Source: Mycolicibacterium sp.
GTDB lineage: Bacteria > Actinomycetota > Actinomycetes > Mycobacteriales > Mycobacteriaceae
Direction: 5' to 3'
DNA length: 64,000 nt
Assembly: GCA_020637165.1 (NCBI GenBank)
Contig: JACJWN010000013.1
Span: 1-64,000, forward strand
Shown here: positions 45,951 through 55,663 of the stretch, piece after piece
Layout of the letters: each line of letters starts with the position of its first letter
Numbering within the stretch: position 1 is the first letter of the stretch
The notes under the pieces: model-generated
Seen by the model: only the letters and a program-made list of their open reading frames with translations
Told to the model about the DNA's origin: nothing
The model's database searches: none
Program-made: the position numbers and the translations under genes

Positions 45951-46750
45951 TGGCCGGTGATTCAGCCCCCGGCGCCCTGACCGAGCGCCGGGGCAACATC
46001 CTGGTCATCACCATCAACCGGCCCGAGGCCCGCAACGCCGTCAACGCCGCGGTCTCCATCGGCGTCGGCGACGCGCTGGCGCAGGCCCAGGACGACCCGC
46101 AGATCTGGGCTGTCGTCCTCACCGGGGCGGGGGACGCGTCATTCTGCGCCGGCGCCGACCTCAAGGCGATCTCCCGCGGGGAGAACATCTTCCATCCGGA
46201 CCACCCGGAATGGGGGTTCGCCGGCTACGTCCAGCACTTCATCGACAAGCCGGTCATCGCCGCCGTCAACGGCACCGCCCTGGGCGGCGGCAGCGAGATG
46301 GCACTGGCCAGTGATCTGGTCGTCGCGCAGCACAGTGCCCGGTTCGGACTGCCGGAGGTCAAGCGCGGCCTGATCGCGGCGGCCGGCGGGATGTTCCGGA
46401 TCGTCGACCAGCTGCCCCGCAAGATCGCGATGCAGCTGCTTCTGACCGGCGAGCCGATCAGCGCTGAGGAGGCGTTGCGGTGGGGCCTGATCAACCAGGT
46501 CGTGCCGGACGGCGAGTCCGTACTCGACGCGGCGATGGCGCTGGCCGAGCGGATCACCGTCAACGCACCGCTGGCGGTGCAGGCCAGCAAGCGCGTCGCC
46601 GCCGGTGCCGACGACGGGGCGATCACCGCCGAGAAGGACGCGTGGAAACGATCCAACCGGGAGATGAGGGCGGTCTTCACCTCAGCCGACGCCATGGAGG
46701 GCCCGTTGGCCTTCGCCCAGAAGCGCGCGCCGGTCTGGCAGGCCCGCTGA
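45950..46750 (+). CDS. Enoyl-CoA hydratase/isomerase family protein
   Basis: 266-aa crotonase-fold enzyme. ITINRPEARNAVN near 19-31, oxyanion-hole FCAGADLKA near 64-72, and GTALGGGSEMALASD near 106-120 with catalytic Glu near 113; a second Glu lies in FGLPEVKRG near 132. It adds water to trans-2-enoyl-CoA or isomerises the double bond. The GTG overlaps the thiolase stop by one base. It matches Rv1136 in position. Confidence 0.92.
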   Translation: MAGDSAPGALTERRGNILVITINRPEARNAVNAAVSIGVGDALAQAQDDPQIWAVVLTGAGDASFCAGADLKAISRGENIFHPDHPEWGFAGYVQHFIDKPVIAAVNGTALGGGSEMALASDLVVAQHSARFGLPEVKRGLIAAAGGMFRIVDQLPRKIAMQLLLTGEPISAEEALRWGLINQVVPDGESVLDAAMALAERITVNAPLAVQASKRVAAGADDGAITAEKDAWKRSNREMRAVFTSADAMEGPLAFAQKRAPVWQAR

Positions 46751-46765
46751 GCTGAGCCCTCCGCG

Positions 46766-47647
46766 TTAGGCGGCCGGGGTGGCCGTTGTCGTCGGGGCGG
46801 CGCTGGCTGTGGTCGTCGGCGCAGCGGACTCCGAGGCCTCCGCGGCCGACGGCGCGGCCGAGGTGGTGGCGGTGGCCGAGGTGGTGGCGGTGGCCTCCGT
46901 GGTCGAGGTCGCCGACGTCGTCGAGGTCTCGGTGGTCGAGGTCGTCGACGTTTCGGTGCCGGAGGTCGGGGTGGTCGAGGCGCCTGCCTCGGCGGCCGGC
47001 GTCGGCGGGGTCAGCACTTCATCGATCATGTAGATGTAGGCGCCGCGCGCGCTGTAGGCGCAGACGACACGGTTGTCGTTGACCGTGATCTCGCCGCCCT
47101 TGCCCTCGACGACCACCGGACGGCCGTCCTGAGTGGGCATCTTGCCCTGTACGTCGTTGGGGCCGAGGTAGCCCAGCACCATGTGGTAGAAGAGCACGGG
47201 CAGTAGCACCACCGGGTCGGCCTTGAGGACCTCCAAGGTGGTCGGATCGAGGTTTTCGAACGCCTTGTTCGTCGGTGCGAACACCACGTAGGGGCCGCCG
47301 TCGAGCACGCTGACGATGTTGATCTCGGGGTTGAGCTTGCCCGAGATGAACCCGCTGAACGTGCTCAGGTCGGGATTGCTGGCGATCGCCTCGGACCCGG
47401 TCTGCAGGGCCATCGAGTCGATCGAGCCGGGGCCGGTCGGATTCTGTTTGCGGTACTCGTCGCAACCGGGGCCCTGCGGGTCGGGGACCTTTGTCGAGGT
47501 GGGAACCGGGACCGTCGATGTGGCCGACGGCGAGGGCTCAACCGGTTCGGGAGTGGGTTCGGCGTAGGCCTGGATGGACGTCGGGATGGCGACGGCGATC
47601 GCGGCGATCGCTGCGGCGACGCCGAGGGTCTTCGTACGAGTGCTCAC
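46766..47647 (-). CDS. Secreted fasciclin-domain protein with Ser/Thr/Ala-rich tail
   Basis: 293-aa exported protein. A signal peptide covers about 1-29; residues about 60-200 are a FAS1 domain (YVVFAPTNKAFENLDP, FYHMVLGYLGPNDV). It resembles the MPT70/MPT83 group but the conserved boxes differ. The last ~90 residues are almost only Thr, Ser, Ala and Glu (repeats of TTSATSTTE), likely O-glycosylated and a wall spacer; the DNA there is a degenerate repeat. Start GTG 47647 follows AGGAGAG. It is convergent with the hydratase gene. Confidence 0.85.
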   Translation of the reverse strand: MSTRTKTLGVAAAIAAIAVAIPTSIQAYAEPTPEPVEPSPSATSTVPVPTSTKVPDPQGPGCDEYRKQNPTGPGSIDSMALQTGSEAIASNPDLSTFSGFISGKLNPEINIVSVLDGGPYVVFAPTNKAFENLDPTTLEVLKADPVVLLPVLFYHMVLGYLGPNDVQGKMPTQDGRPVVVEGKGGEITVNDNRVVCAYSARGAYIYMIDEVLTPPTPAAEAGASTTPTSGTETSTTSTTETSTTSATSTTEATATTSATATTSAAPSAAEASESAAPTTTASAAPTTTATPAA

Positions 47648-47809
47648 CGGTATCTCTCCTGGTTCATCGTCGTCACGGCAGTCGGCCGTGACGCCCCTGG
47701 CATCGTAAGCCGAGGCGGTTTCGTTACCCAAAACGAAGACCAGAATGACGAGGTGAGGGCAAAACTGCAGGTCGCTGATGCGGTGCAGTTCCCAGACCGA
47801 TATCGGCCC

Positions 47810-47815
47810 TACGAT
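47810..47815 (+). promoter_or_regulatory. Leaderless -10 box of the hexapeptide-repeat gene
   Basis: TACGAT ends 8 nt before the ATG at 47823, with no ribosome site in between. Confidence 0.55.
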
Positions 47816-47822
47816 GCTGACC

Positions 47823-48368
47823 ATGGCCGAAGCTGTTTCCGGGGCGTTGATCGTCACCATCGCCGGGCATCGTCCACAGCTGGACCCGCAGGCCTGGGCG
47901 GCCCCCAACGCCAGCCTCATCGGCCGGGTGCGGCTGGCCGCGCGAGCCAGCGTCTGGTACTCGGCGACCCTGCGGGCCGAGGCAGAGCCGATCGAGATCG
48001 GTGCGGGTACCAACATCCAGGACGGGGTCACCGTGCACGTCGACCCAGGGTTCCCGGTCCTGGTTGGGAGCGGGGTGAGCGTCGGGCACAACGCGGTCCT
48101 GCACGGCTGCACGATCGAGGACGGCGCGCTCATCGGGATGGGCGCTATCGTCCTCAACGGCGCGGTGGTGGGAGCGGGCTCGCTGGTGGCCGCCGGCGCG
48201 CTGGTCCCGCAGGGGGTGGTGATTCCCCCCGGATCCCTGGTCGCCGGGGTCCCCGGCCGGGTCCGCCGCGAACTCACCGACGCCGAGGCGGCGGGCAATC
48301 GCCACAATGCCGCCGTCTACGAGCATCTGGCCGACCTGCACCGCGGTGCCGCACCCGCCGGCGGGTAG
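47823..48368 (+). CDS. Gamma-carbonic-anhydrase-like / hexapeptide-repeat protein
   Basis: 181-aa left-handed beta-helix protein. Hexapeptide repeats run from about 28 to 145 (IGAGTNIQDGVTVHV, VGHNAVLHGCTIEDG, LIGMGAIVLNGAVVG). His residues near 76, 92 and 97 could bind zinc as in gamma-class carbonic anhydrases. C-terminal helix near 155-175. Cytosolic. Function as carbonic anhydrase or acyltransferase is inferred. Confidence 0.85.
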   Translation: MAEAVSGALIVTIAGHRPQLDPQAWAAPNASLIGRVRLAARASVWYSATLRAEAEPIEIGAGTNIQDGVTVHVDPGFPVLVGSGVSVGHNAVLHGCTIEDGALIGMGAIVLNGAVVGAGSLVAAGALVPQGVVIPPGSLVAGVPGRVRRELTDAEAAGNRHNAAVYEHLADLHRGAAPAGG

Positions 48369-48434
48369 CTCCAGCTGGTAGATGTCAGCGTTGCGTCACC
48401 GTTTCGGTCAGGGTTTTTTCCTACGGTGAGATGG

Positions 48435-49127
48435 ATGCGCATCGACCAGATCCGCGCGGTCGCCACCAATGTGGCGCTGCCTCATCAGGAATGGCCGGCA
48501 GTGGTTCGCCGCCGCCGGGTGATCGTGTTCGTGGTCCTGGTGGCCGGCGCAACCCTGCTGGCCTACTCGCTCAACCGCCGGCCGGGTGACGCGGCGTTTT
48601 ACTGGCTGACGCTGTCGCTGGCGGCGGTGTGGGCGCTGGGTGCGGTGCTGTCCGGTCCGCTGCATCTGGGCAGCATCAGTTGGCGGGGCCGCAACCAGCG
48701 GCCCGTGCTGACCGGTTCGGCGGTGGGCCTGCTGCTCGGAGCGGCGTTCCTGTTCGGCGGCTTGGTGGTCCGCAACATCCCGCCGCTGGCCGAGCGGATC
48801 ACCCGGGTTCTGGAGTACACCAACTACGGATCGCTGCTGCTGATCGTTCTCATCGCGCTGGTCAACGGAGTGGCCGAGGAACTGTTCTTCCGCGGCGCGC
48901 TCTACACCGCGCTGGGCCGATTCCACCCGGTGCTGATCTCGACGCTGTTGTACGCGGTGGCGACCTCGGCCAGCGGCAATCCGATGCTCGGTTTCGCCGC
49001 GCTGGTTCTGGGGACGGTGTGCGCGCTGCAGCGCCGCGCCACCGGCGGTGTGCTGGCCCCGGTGCTCACCCACGTGGTCTGGGGTCTGATCATGGTGCTG
49101 GCGTTGCCGCCGATCTTCGGGCTGTAA
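48435..49127 (+). CDS. CPBP-family intramembrane metalloprotease (Rv1140-like)
   Basis: 230-aa membrane protein with about six to seven helices. EELFFRG near 149-155 is the glutamate/Arg motif of CAAX/bacteriocin-processing (CPBP) proteases; His near 174 and TSASGNPMLGF, then HVVWGL near 212, complete the metal site pattern. The ATG at 48435 is preferred, with TACGGT (48422-48427) ending 8 nt before it. A GTG at 48426 is in frame but lies within the -10 box. The substrate is unknown. Confidence 0.87.
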   Translation: MRIDQIRAVATNVALPHQEWPAVVRRRRVIVFVVLVAGATLLAYSLNRRPGDAAFYWLTLSLAAVWALGAVLSGPLHLGSISWRGRNQRPVLTGSAVGLLLGAAFLFGGLVVRNIPPLAERITRVLEYTNYGSLLLIVLIALVNGVAEELFFRGALYTALGRFHPVLISTLLYAVATSASGNPMLGFAALVLGTVCALQRRATGGVLAPVLTHVVWGLIMVLALPPIFGL

Positions 49128-49155
49128 CGACCGAACCGGGCACCCGCCAGGTGGC

Positions 49156-49956
49156 TCAGCCGTCGGTGAAGGTGGGCTTTCGCCGCTGTTGGAACGCCCT
49201 GGTGCCCTCTAGGAAATCACGGGAGCCGAGCAGGATCTGTTGCCCCTCGCTCTCCCTGGCGATGGCCGCGTCCAGCTCGGTCAGCGCCGCTGCGTTGATC
49301 GCCTGTTTGGTCCTGCTCAGTGCCACCGCCGGTCCGGATACCAGCGTGTCGATCACGCCCGCCGCGGCGGCTTCCAACTCCTCGTCCGGATAGACGCCGC
49401 TGACCAGCCCGTACTCCAGCGCCTCAGCGGCGGTGATGCGCTCGGCCAGCAGCGCCATTCGCATCGCCCTGATCCGGCCGATCGCGGCCGCCACCAGTGC
49501 CGTCGCCCCGCCGTCGGGCATGAGCCCGATCCTGGTGAAGGCCAGCAGGAAAAAGGACTTCTCCGAGGTCAGCACCAGGTCGCTGGCCACCGCCAGTGAG
49601 ACCCCGACACCGGCCGCCGGACCCTGGACTACCGCCACCACCGGCTTGGGGGAGGCGACGATGGCGCGCACCGCGCGGTTGGCCGCACCCAGCGTTCCGT
49701 CGACCGCGGTCGACCTCGCCGCCGACGCCCGGTCCTCGGCGCTGATGCCCGCCCCGGAACAGAAACCGCGGCCGGCCCCGGCGAGTCGCACCACGCGCAC
49801 CCCGGGGTCGCCGGCCGCGCGTTCGAGCGTCTCGGCCAGGGCGGTGAGCATCTCCTCGGTCAACGAGTTGAGGCTGTCCGGCCGGTTCAGCGTCACCGAC
49901 AGTACGTTGCCGTCCAGCGAGACGGCGAGGTCGTCGATACCGGTGTAGGAGGTCAT
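49156..49956 (-). CDS. Enoyl-CoA hydratase (EchA11/Rv1141c-like)
   Basis: 266-aa crotonase. LNRPDSLNSLTEE near 23-35, oxyanion hole [11 protein letters not shown] near 65-75, GPAAGVGVSLAVASD near 110-124. The first position expected as Glu in some relatives is Gly/Val here, so hydratase versus isomerase activity is uncertain. It is divergent from mcr, with 53 bp between starts, as in the M. tuberculosis cluster Rv1141c-Rv1144. It probably acts on branched or sterol-derived acyl-CoA. Confidence 0.88.
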   Translation of the reverse strand: MTSYTGIDDLAVSLDGNVLSVTLNRPDSLNSLTEEMLTALAETLERAAGDPGVRVVRLAGAGRGFCSGAGISAEDRASAARSTAVDGTLGAANRAVRAIVASPKPVVAVVQGPAAGVGVSLAVASDLVLTSEKSFFLLAFTRIGLMPDGGATALVAAAIGRIRAMRMALLAERITAAEALEYGLVSGVYPDEELEAAAAGVIDTLVSGPAVALSRTKQAINAAALTELDAAIARESEGQQILLGSRDFLEGTRAFQQRRKPTFTDG

Positions 49957-50009
49957 GGAAGGACACGGTACAAAGAGGGCACTGATCTGCACGGAGGGCG
50001 GTACGGGTT

Positions 50010-51098
50010 ATGGCGGGACCTTTGCAGGGTTTGCGAGTCGTCGAACTGGCCGGGATCGGACCTGGGCCGCACGCCGCGATGATCCTCGGGGACCTCGGCG
50101 CCGACGTCGTGCGGGTGGAGCGGCCCAGCAAGGTGCCCAACCCGGTTCCCAGCGGCGACTACCTGCTGCGTAACCGCCGCTCGGTGACCGCCGACCTCAA
50201 GAACCCGCAGGACCGCGATCTGGTGCTGAGCTTGATCGCCAAGGCCGATGTGCTCATCGAGGGATTCCGCCCCGGGGTCACAGAGCGACGTGGGCTGGGC
50301 CCGGAGGACTGCGCGAAGCTCAACGAGCGGTTGATCTACGCGCGGATGACCGGCTGGGGCCAGACTGGACCCCGCAGCCAGCAATCCGGCCATGACATCA
50401 ACTACATCTCGCTCAACGGCGTGCTGCACGCCATCGGCCGGTCCGGTGAGCGTCCGGTGCCGCCGCTGAACCTTGTCGGGGACTTCGGCGGCGGCTCGAT
50501 GTTTCTGCTCGTCGGCATCCTCTCGGCGCTCTACGAGCGGGAGCGTTCCGGCAAGGGGCAGGTGATCGACGCTGCCATGGTGGACGGTTCCAGTGTGCTG
50601 GCCCAGATGATGTTCGCCTTCCGGGCGACCGGGCTGTGGAGCGACGTGCGCGGCACCAACCTGCTCGACACCGGCGCGCCTTACTATGACGTCTACGAGT
50701 GCGCCGATGGCCGCTATGTATCGGTCGGCGCCATCGAGCCGCAGTTCTACGCCGAACTGATCGAGAAGTTGGGTCTGGACCCGGCCGCTCTTCCCGGACA
50801 GAACGACGTCACCCGCTGGGCGGAACTGCGCGGGATCCTCACCGAGACCTTCGCCCAGCACGGCCGTGACCATTGGGCCGGGGTGTTCAGCGGCAGCGAT
50901 GCCTGCGTGACCCCAGTGCTCAGCTTCGCCGAGATCGAAACCGAACCGCACAACACCGAGCGTGGCGGGTTCTACACCGAGGCCGGATCGGTGTTCCCGA
51001 TGCCGGCCCCGCGGTTCTCCCGCACCCAGCCCGGCAAACCCACCCCTCCGGGTGCCCCGGGTGCCGACATCGAAGCCGTTTTAAGAGACTGGGTATAG
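50010..51098 (+). CDS. mcr: Alpha-methylacyl-CoA racemase
   Basis: 362-aa CoA-transferase family III protein, very close to Mcr (Rv1143). Catalytic His128 ([11 protein letters not shown]) and Asp158 (LVGDFGGGS) correspond to His126/Asp156 of the M. tuberculosis enzyme. It epimerises the 2-methyl centre of acyl-CoA so branched chains from sterols or methyl-branched lipids can be oxidised. The ATG at 50010 follows GGAGGG about 11 nt upstream. Its stop lies inside TATAGT (51094-51099), the probable -10 of the next gene. Confidence 0.95.
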   Translation: MAGPLQGLRVVELAGIGPGPHAAMILGDLGADVVRVERPSKVPNPVPSGDYLLRNRRSVTADLKNPQDRDLVLSLIAKADVLIEGFRPGVTERRGLGPEDCAKLNERLIYARMTGWGQTGPRSQQSGHDINYISLNGVLHAIGRSGERPVPPLNLVGDFGGGSMFLLVGILSALYERERSGKGQVIDAAMVDGSSVLAQMMFAFRATGLWSDVRGTNLLDTGAPYYDVYECADGRYVSVGAIEPQFYAELIEKLGLDPAALPGQNDVTRWAELRGILTETFAQHGRDHWAGVFSGSDACVTPVLSFAEIETEPHNTERGGFYTEAGSVFPMPAPRFSRTQPGKPTPPGAPGADIEAVLRDWV

Positions 51099-51100
51099 TC

Positions 51101-51118
51101 CCAACCAACCAGTAGGTC
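51101..51118. promoter_or_regulatory. Operator-like site upstream of the SDR gene (shared motif, copy B)
   Basis: CCAACCAACCAGTAGGTC is, on the other strand, GACCTACTGGTTGGTTGG, identical at 15 of 18 positions to the site at 44743-44760. It begins just after TATAGT (51094-51099) and covers the expected transcription start, a suitable place for repression. Confidence 0.6.
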
Positions 51119-51141
51119 GACGGTCGAAAGGAACATCTGCA

Positions 51142-51903
51142 GTGGAGATCAAGGACGCGGTCGCCGTCGTCACCGGTGGCGCTTCGGGCTTGGGCTTTGC
51201 CACCGCTAAGGCGCTGCTGGACGAGGGCGCCAAGGTCGTGATCCTGGACCTTCCCAGCTCACGGGGCGAGGAGGTCGCCGCTGAGCTCGGCGAGCGAGCC
51301 CGCTTCGCGGCGGCCGACGTCACCGACGAGGAGGCTGTCGGAGTGGCTTTCGACTTGGCCGAGACGATGGGCCCGGTTCGAATCGTGGTCAACTGCGCCG
51401 GAACCGGCGATGCCATCCGGGTCCTCGGCAAGGGTGGGGTGTACCCGTTGAACAAGTTCGCCCGCATCGTCAACATCAACCTGGTCGGCACCTTCAACGT
51501 CCTGCGACTGGGCGCCGAGCGGATGGCCAGGGCCGAGTCGATCGCCGGCGAGCGCGGCGTCATCATCAACACCGCCTCGGTCGCGGCCTTCGACGGCCAG
51601 ATCGGACAAGCCGCCTACTCGGCCTCCAAGGGGGGCGTGGTCGGCATGACGCTGCCGATCGCCCGTGATCTTGCCGACAAGCAGATCCGGGTGGTCACCA
51701 TCGCCCCCGGACTTTTCGACACCCCGCTGCTGGCGGGTCTGCCCGAGCCGGCCAAGGCCTCCCTAGGTGCCCAGGTTCCGCACCCGTCGCGGCTGGGCAA
51801 GCCGAGCGAATACGGCGCGCTGGCGGTGCACATCGTCGAGAATCCCATGCTCAACGGCGAGGTGATCCGCCTTGACGGCGCCATCCGGATGGCACCGCGC
51901 TGA
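51142..51903 (+). CDS. Type II 3-hydroxyacyl-CoA dehydrogenase-like SDR (Rv1144-like)
   Basis: 253-aa classical SDR similar to HSD10. GGASGLG near 12-18, NCAGTGDA near 84-91, catalytic Ser near 136 and YSASKGG (Tyr-x3-Lys) near 154-160, ending [13 protein letters not shown]10-type enzymes oxidise 3-hydroxy-2-methylacyl-CoA, matching the adjacent racemase. Start GTG 51142 follows GAAAGGA. An operator-like site lies 24 nt upstream. Confidence 0.92.
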   Translation: MEIKDAVAVVTGGASGLGFATAKALLDEGAKVVILDLPSSRGEEVAAELGERARFAAADVTDEEAVGVAFDLAETMGPVRIVVNCAGTGDAIRVLGKGGVYPLNKFARIVNINLVGTFNVLRLGAERMARAESIAGERGVIINTASVAAFDGQIGQAAYSASKGGVVGMTLPIARDLADKQIRVVTIAPGLFDTPLLAGLPEPAKASLGAQVPHPSRLGKPSEYGALAVHIVENPMLNGEVIRLDGAIRMAPR

Positions 51904-52938
<1,035 letters not shown>

Positions 52939-53002
52939 CGGGAGGGTCTGGTCGGGGGACAAGACGGTTCACCCATCCCGGCCATGTCCGGTGCAGAAAC
53001 GT

Positions 53003-53033
53003 CAGTGCCCGCCTGGAAGCCAGGCGGGCACTG
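53003..53033. terminator. Perfect 14-bp stem hairpin terminator
   Basis: CAGTGCCCGCCTGG, loop AAG, CCAGGCGGGCACTG. It is 65 nt after the nitronate monooxygenase gene and 64 nt beyond the 3' end of the 43-aa gene on the other strand, so it probably serves both. No U-run follows. Confidence 0.85.
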
Positions 53034-53096
53034 TGCGTTGGTCAGAGTCGCGTTGCGACGGCGCGTCTCGACCGGAGGGCTGAGACGATACGCCGA

Positions 53097-53228
53097 TCAG
53101 CTGGCGTTGGCCAGCGGCGGGGTATCCTCGAACTGCTCGGAGGTGTCGCCCTCCACGAGGAAGTCGCCGTGATACAGGTCTTCGAAGTCAACTTTGATGA
53201 CGTCGGCACTGGTGTCGTCGATCCACAT
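53097..53228 (-). CDS. Small acidic protein, 43 aa
   Basis: Too short for most gene callers. It begins MWIDDTSADVIKVDF and ends NTA-free with PPLANAS before TGA. Composition is strongly acidic (12 Asp/Glu, 2 Lys/His-type positives). Every codon shows the high third-position GC of the neighbours (GAC, GAC, ACC, GCC, GTC). TACGCT on the minus strand (53241-53236) ends 8 nt before the ATG with no ribosome site: a leaderless promoter. The gene lies alone between a terminator and mmpL13 (divergent). I do not recognise a family; a role as a small regulator or interaction partner is only a guess. Confidence 0.75.
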   Translation of the reverse strand: MWIDDTSADVIKVDFEDLYHGDFLVEGDTSEQFEDTPPLANAS

Positions 53229-53398
53229 ACAAAGAAGCGTATTGGTCTCCTCTAAGGAAACTTTGAGTCACGTTTCGCAATTTGGTGGCAATTCTTACCG
53301 CCGGGTTACGGGCGTTCCACCAGGTTTGACCCACCTGGGCCCCGGCACCAGACTGGTGTTGCCAGGCGGTTAGCTGGCCGGAGGAAAGGATACGGCTT

Positions 53399-55663
53399 GT
53401 GCTGCACCGAATCGCCCGGCTCGCCCTTCGCTCTCCTCGGCGGATCCTGGCGCTCGCGGCACTTCTGACCGCGCTCACCGCGGTGTTCGGGCTACCGGTG
53501 GCCAATCATCTTTCGGCCGGAGGTTTTCAGGATCCGGGCTCTGAATCGGCCCGCGCCGCCGCGTTGCTCAGCGAGAAGTTCGGCCAGAGCGATCAGCAGC
53601 TACTCATCACTGTCACCGACCCCGCCGGGGCTACCGGCGAGGCCGCCCGCGCCGCCGGTATCGATATCGTCACTCGTCTCGACGCCTCGCCCCACGTCCT
53701 GAGCGTGAGCTCACCGTGGACCTCGCCGCCCGCCGCCGCGGCCGAACTGCTCAGCAGGGACGGCGACATCGGCCTGATCGTGGCCACCCTGGCCGGGGGA
53801 GAGGACAACGCGCCGCGGTACGCCGCCGAACTCGCCGGACCGGTTGTCGGCGACCGCGACGGCGTCACCATTCGCGCCGGTGGCACCGCAATGATCTACG
53901 ACCAGATCAACCAGCAGACCAAGCACGACCTGCTGCGCATGGAGGCCATCGCCATCCCGTTGAGTTTCCTGGTGCTGGTCTGGGTATTCGGCGGCGTGGT
54001 CGCTGCGTCGCTTCCGATGCTCGTCGGCGTGCTGGCGATCCTGGGGGCTATGTCGGTGCTGCGGCTGATCACCGCATTCGCCGAGGTGTCGATCTTCGCT
54101 CTCAACATCACCGCCGCGCTGGGCCTGGCTCTGGCCATCGATTACACGCTGCTCATAGTCAGCCGCTACCGCGACGAGATCGCTTTGGGCGCCGAGCCAG
54201 AGGCGGCGCTGGTGCGCACGATGTGCACCGCCGGCCGCACCGTCCTGTTCTCAGCGGTAACCGTCGCGCTGTCGCTGTCGGCGCTGCTGCTGTTCCCGAT
54301 GTACTTCCTGAAATCATTCGCCTACTCCGGCATCGCCACGGTTGCCTTCGCCGCCGCCGCAGCGGTGATAGTCACCCCGGCGGCGATCGTCGCACTCGGA
54401 TCCCGATTGGACGCCTTCGACATCCGCCGATTGGTCCGCAGGGTTCTGCGCAGGCCCCAACCGGCCGACAAACCGGTACAGCGGTTGTTCTGGTACCGGT
54501 CGACGAAATTCGTGATGCGTAGATCCATCCCGATCGGCACCGCCATCGTCGCCCTGCTGTTGCTGCTCGGCGCGCCTTTCCTGGGCATCGAATTCGGCAG
54601 TCCTGACGACCGCGTGCTGCCCCGCTCGGCCTCGGCGCACCAGGTCGGCGACCAGTTGCGCAACGATTTCGCCAGCGACCTCAATACCGGGATGAGCGTC
54701 GTCATCCCCGAGGCGACCGGTGCTACCGAGGCCGAGTTGAGCCGCTACGCCGCCGATCTGTCCCGCGTCCCGGAGGTCACCCTGGTGTCCGCTCCGGGCG
54801 GAACGTTCGCCGGCGGCAACAGGGTCGGTCCGCCGTCGGCGCCGGCCGGCGCCGCCGACGGCAGCGTCTTCCTCTCCGTCCGTAGCACCGCGCCGCTGTT
54901 CTCCCAGGATTCCCGGATCCAACTGGACCGGCTGCACGCCGTCGCCGAACCTGCCGGACGCGAGGTGCTCATCGGCGGGGTCCCGCAGATCAACCGCGAC
55001 ATCGTCGGAGCGGTCACCTCGCGAATGCCGTTGGTGCTCAGTCTGATCGGTGTGATCACCTTCGTGCTGTTGTTCCTGCTCACGGGAAGCCTGGTGTTGC
55101 CACTGAAGGCGCTGGTTCTCAACGTGCTGTCGCTGTCGGCGGCGTTCGGCGCGCTGGTCTGGGTATTCCAGGAGGGCCACCTCGGGGCCTTGGGCACCAC
55201 TCCAACCGGCACCATGGAAGCCAACGTGCCGGTGTTGATGTTCTGTGTGGCTTTCGGACTCTCGATGGATTACGAAGTGTTCCTGCTCGCGCGGATCCGG
55301 GAGTACTGGCTGGAGTCGCCGCGAACCCGTCAGGACAGCGACGAGAGCGTGGCACTGGGGCTCGCCCGCACTGGCCGGGTGGTGACCGCCGCGGCGCTGA
55401 TCATGGCGATCGCCTTCGCCGCGCTGATTGCCGCCCAGGTGTCGTTCATGCGGATCTTCGGGCTCGGTCTGACCCTGGCGGTTCTTGCCGACGCAACCCT
55501 GGTGCGGATGGCTCTGCTTCCGGCATTCATGCACGTCATGGGCCGTTGGAACTGGTGGGCTCCCGGGCCGCTGGTCCGGTTGCATGAGCGGATCGGTCTT
55601 AGCGAGGGTCCGCCGGATCGTCCGCCCGCCTCGCCCGAATCGCTGGCTACAGTGGGGAAGTGA
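53399..55663 (+). CDS. mmpL13: MmpL13-type RND/MMPL membrane transporter, intact
   Basis: 754-aa MMPL transporter. TM1 lies near 16-36; a periplasmic loop (about 40-175) is followed by TM2-6 (about 185-335); the second half repeats the plan with TM7 near 380-400 and TM8-12 near 535-720. Asp-Tyr pairs of the proton relay: AIDYTLL near 245 and SMDYEVF near 622. It probably exports a lipid. In M. tuberculosis H37Rv the gene is split into mmpL13a and mmpL13b; here it is one frame. GGAGGAAAGG precedes the GTG at 53399. The stop overlaps the methyltransferase start (GTGA). Confidence 0.93.
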   Translation: MLHRIARLALRSPRRILALAALLTALTAVFGLPVANHLSAGGFQDPGSESARAAALLSEKFGQSDQQLLITVTDPAGATGEAARAAGIDIVTRLDASPHVLSVSSPWTSPPAAAAELLSRDGDIGLIVATLAGGEDNAPRYAAELAGPVVGDRDGVTIRAGGTAMIYDQINQQTKHDLLRMEAIAIPLSFLVLVWVFGGVVAASLPMLVGVLAILGAMSVLRLITAFAEVSIFALNITAALGLALAIDYTLLIVSRYRDEIALGAEPEAALVRTMCTAGRTVLFSAVTVALSLSALLLFPMYFLKSFAYSGIATVAFAAAAAVIVTPAAIVALGSRLDAFDIRRLVRRVLRRPQPADKPVQRLFWYRSTKFVMRRSIPIGTAIVALLLLLGAPFLGIEFGSPDDRVLPRSASAHQVGDQLRNDFASDLNTGMSVVIPEATGATEAELSRYAADLSRVPEVTLVSAPGGTFAGGNRVGPPSAPAGAADGSVFLSVRSTAPLFSQDSRIQLDRLHAVAEPAGREVLIGGVPQINRDIVGAVTSRMPLVLSLIGVITFVLLFLLTGSLVLPLKALVLNVLSLSAAFGALVWVFQEGHLGALGTTPTGTMEANVPVLMFCVAFGLSMDYEVFLLARIREYWLESPRTRQDSDESVALGLARTGRVVTAAALIMAIAFAALIAAQVSFMRIFGLGLTLAVLADATLVRMALLPAFMHVMGRWNWWAPGPLVRLHERIGLSEGPPDRPPASPESLATVGK

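Noticed and set aside
46850-46990. Repeat array in a GTCGAGGTCG-rich stretch
   Set aside because: It encodes the Ser/Thr/Ala tail of the fasciclin protein in frame.
52984-53172. 62-codon plus-strand frame after the nitronate monooxygenase gene
   Set aside because: It covers the terminator hairpin and is antisense to the better supported 43-aa gene.
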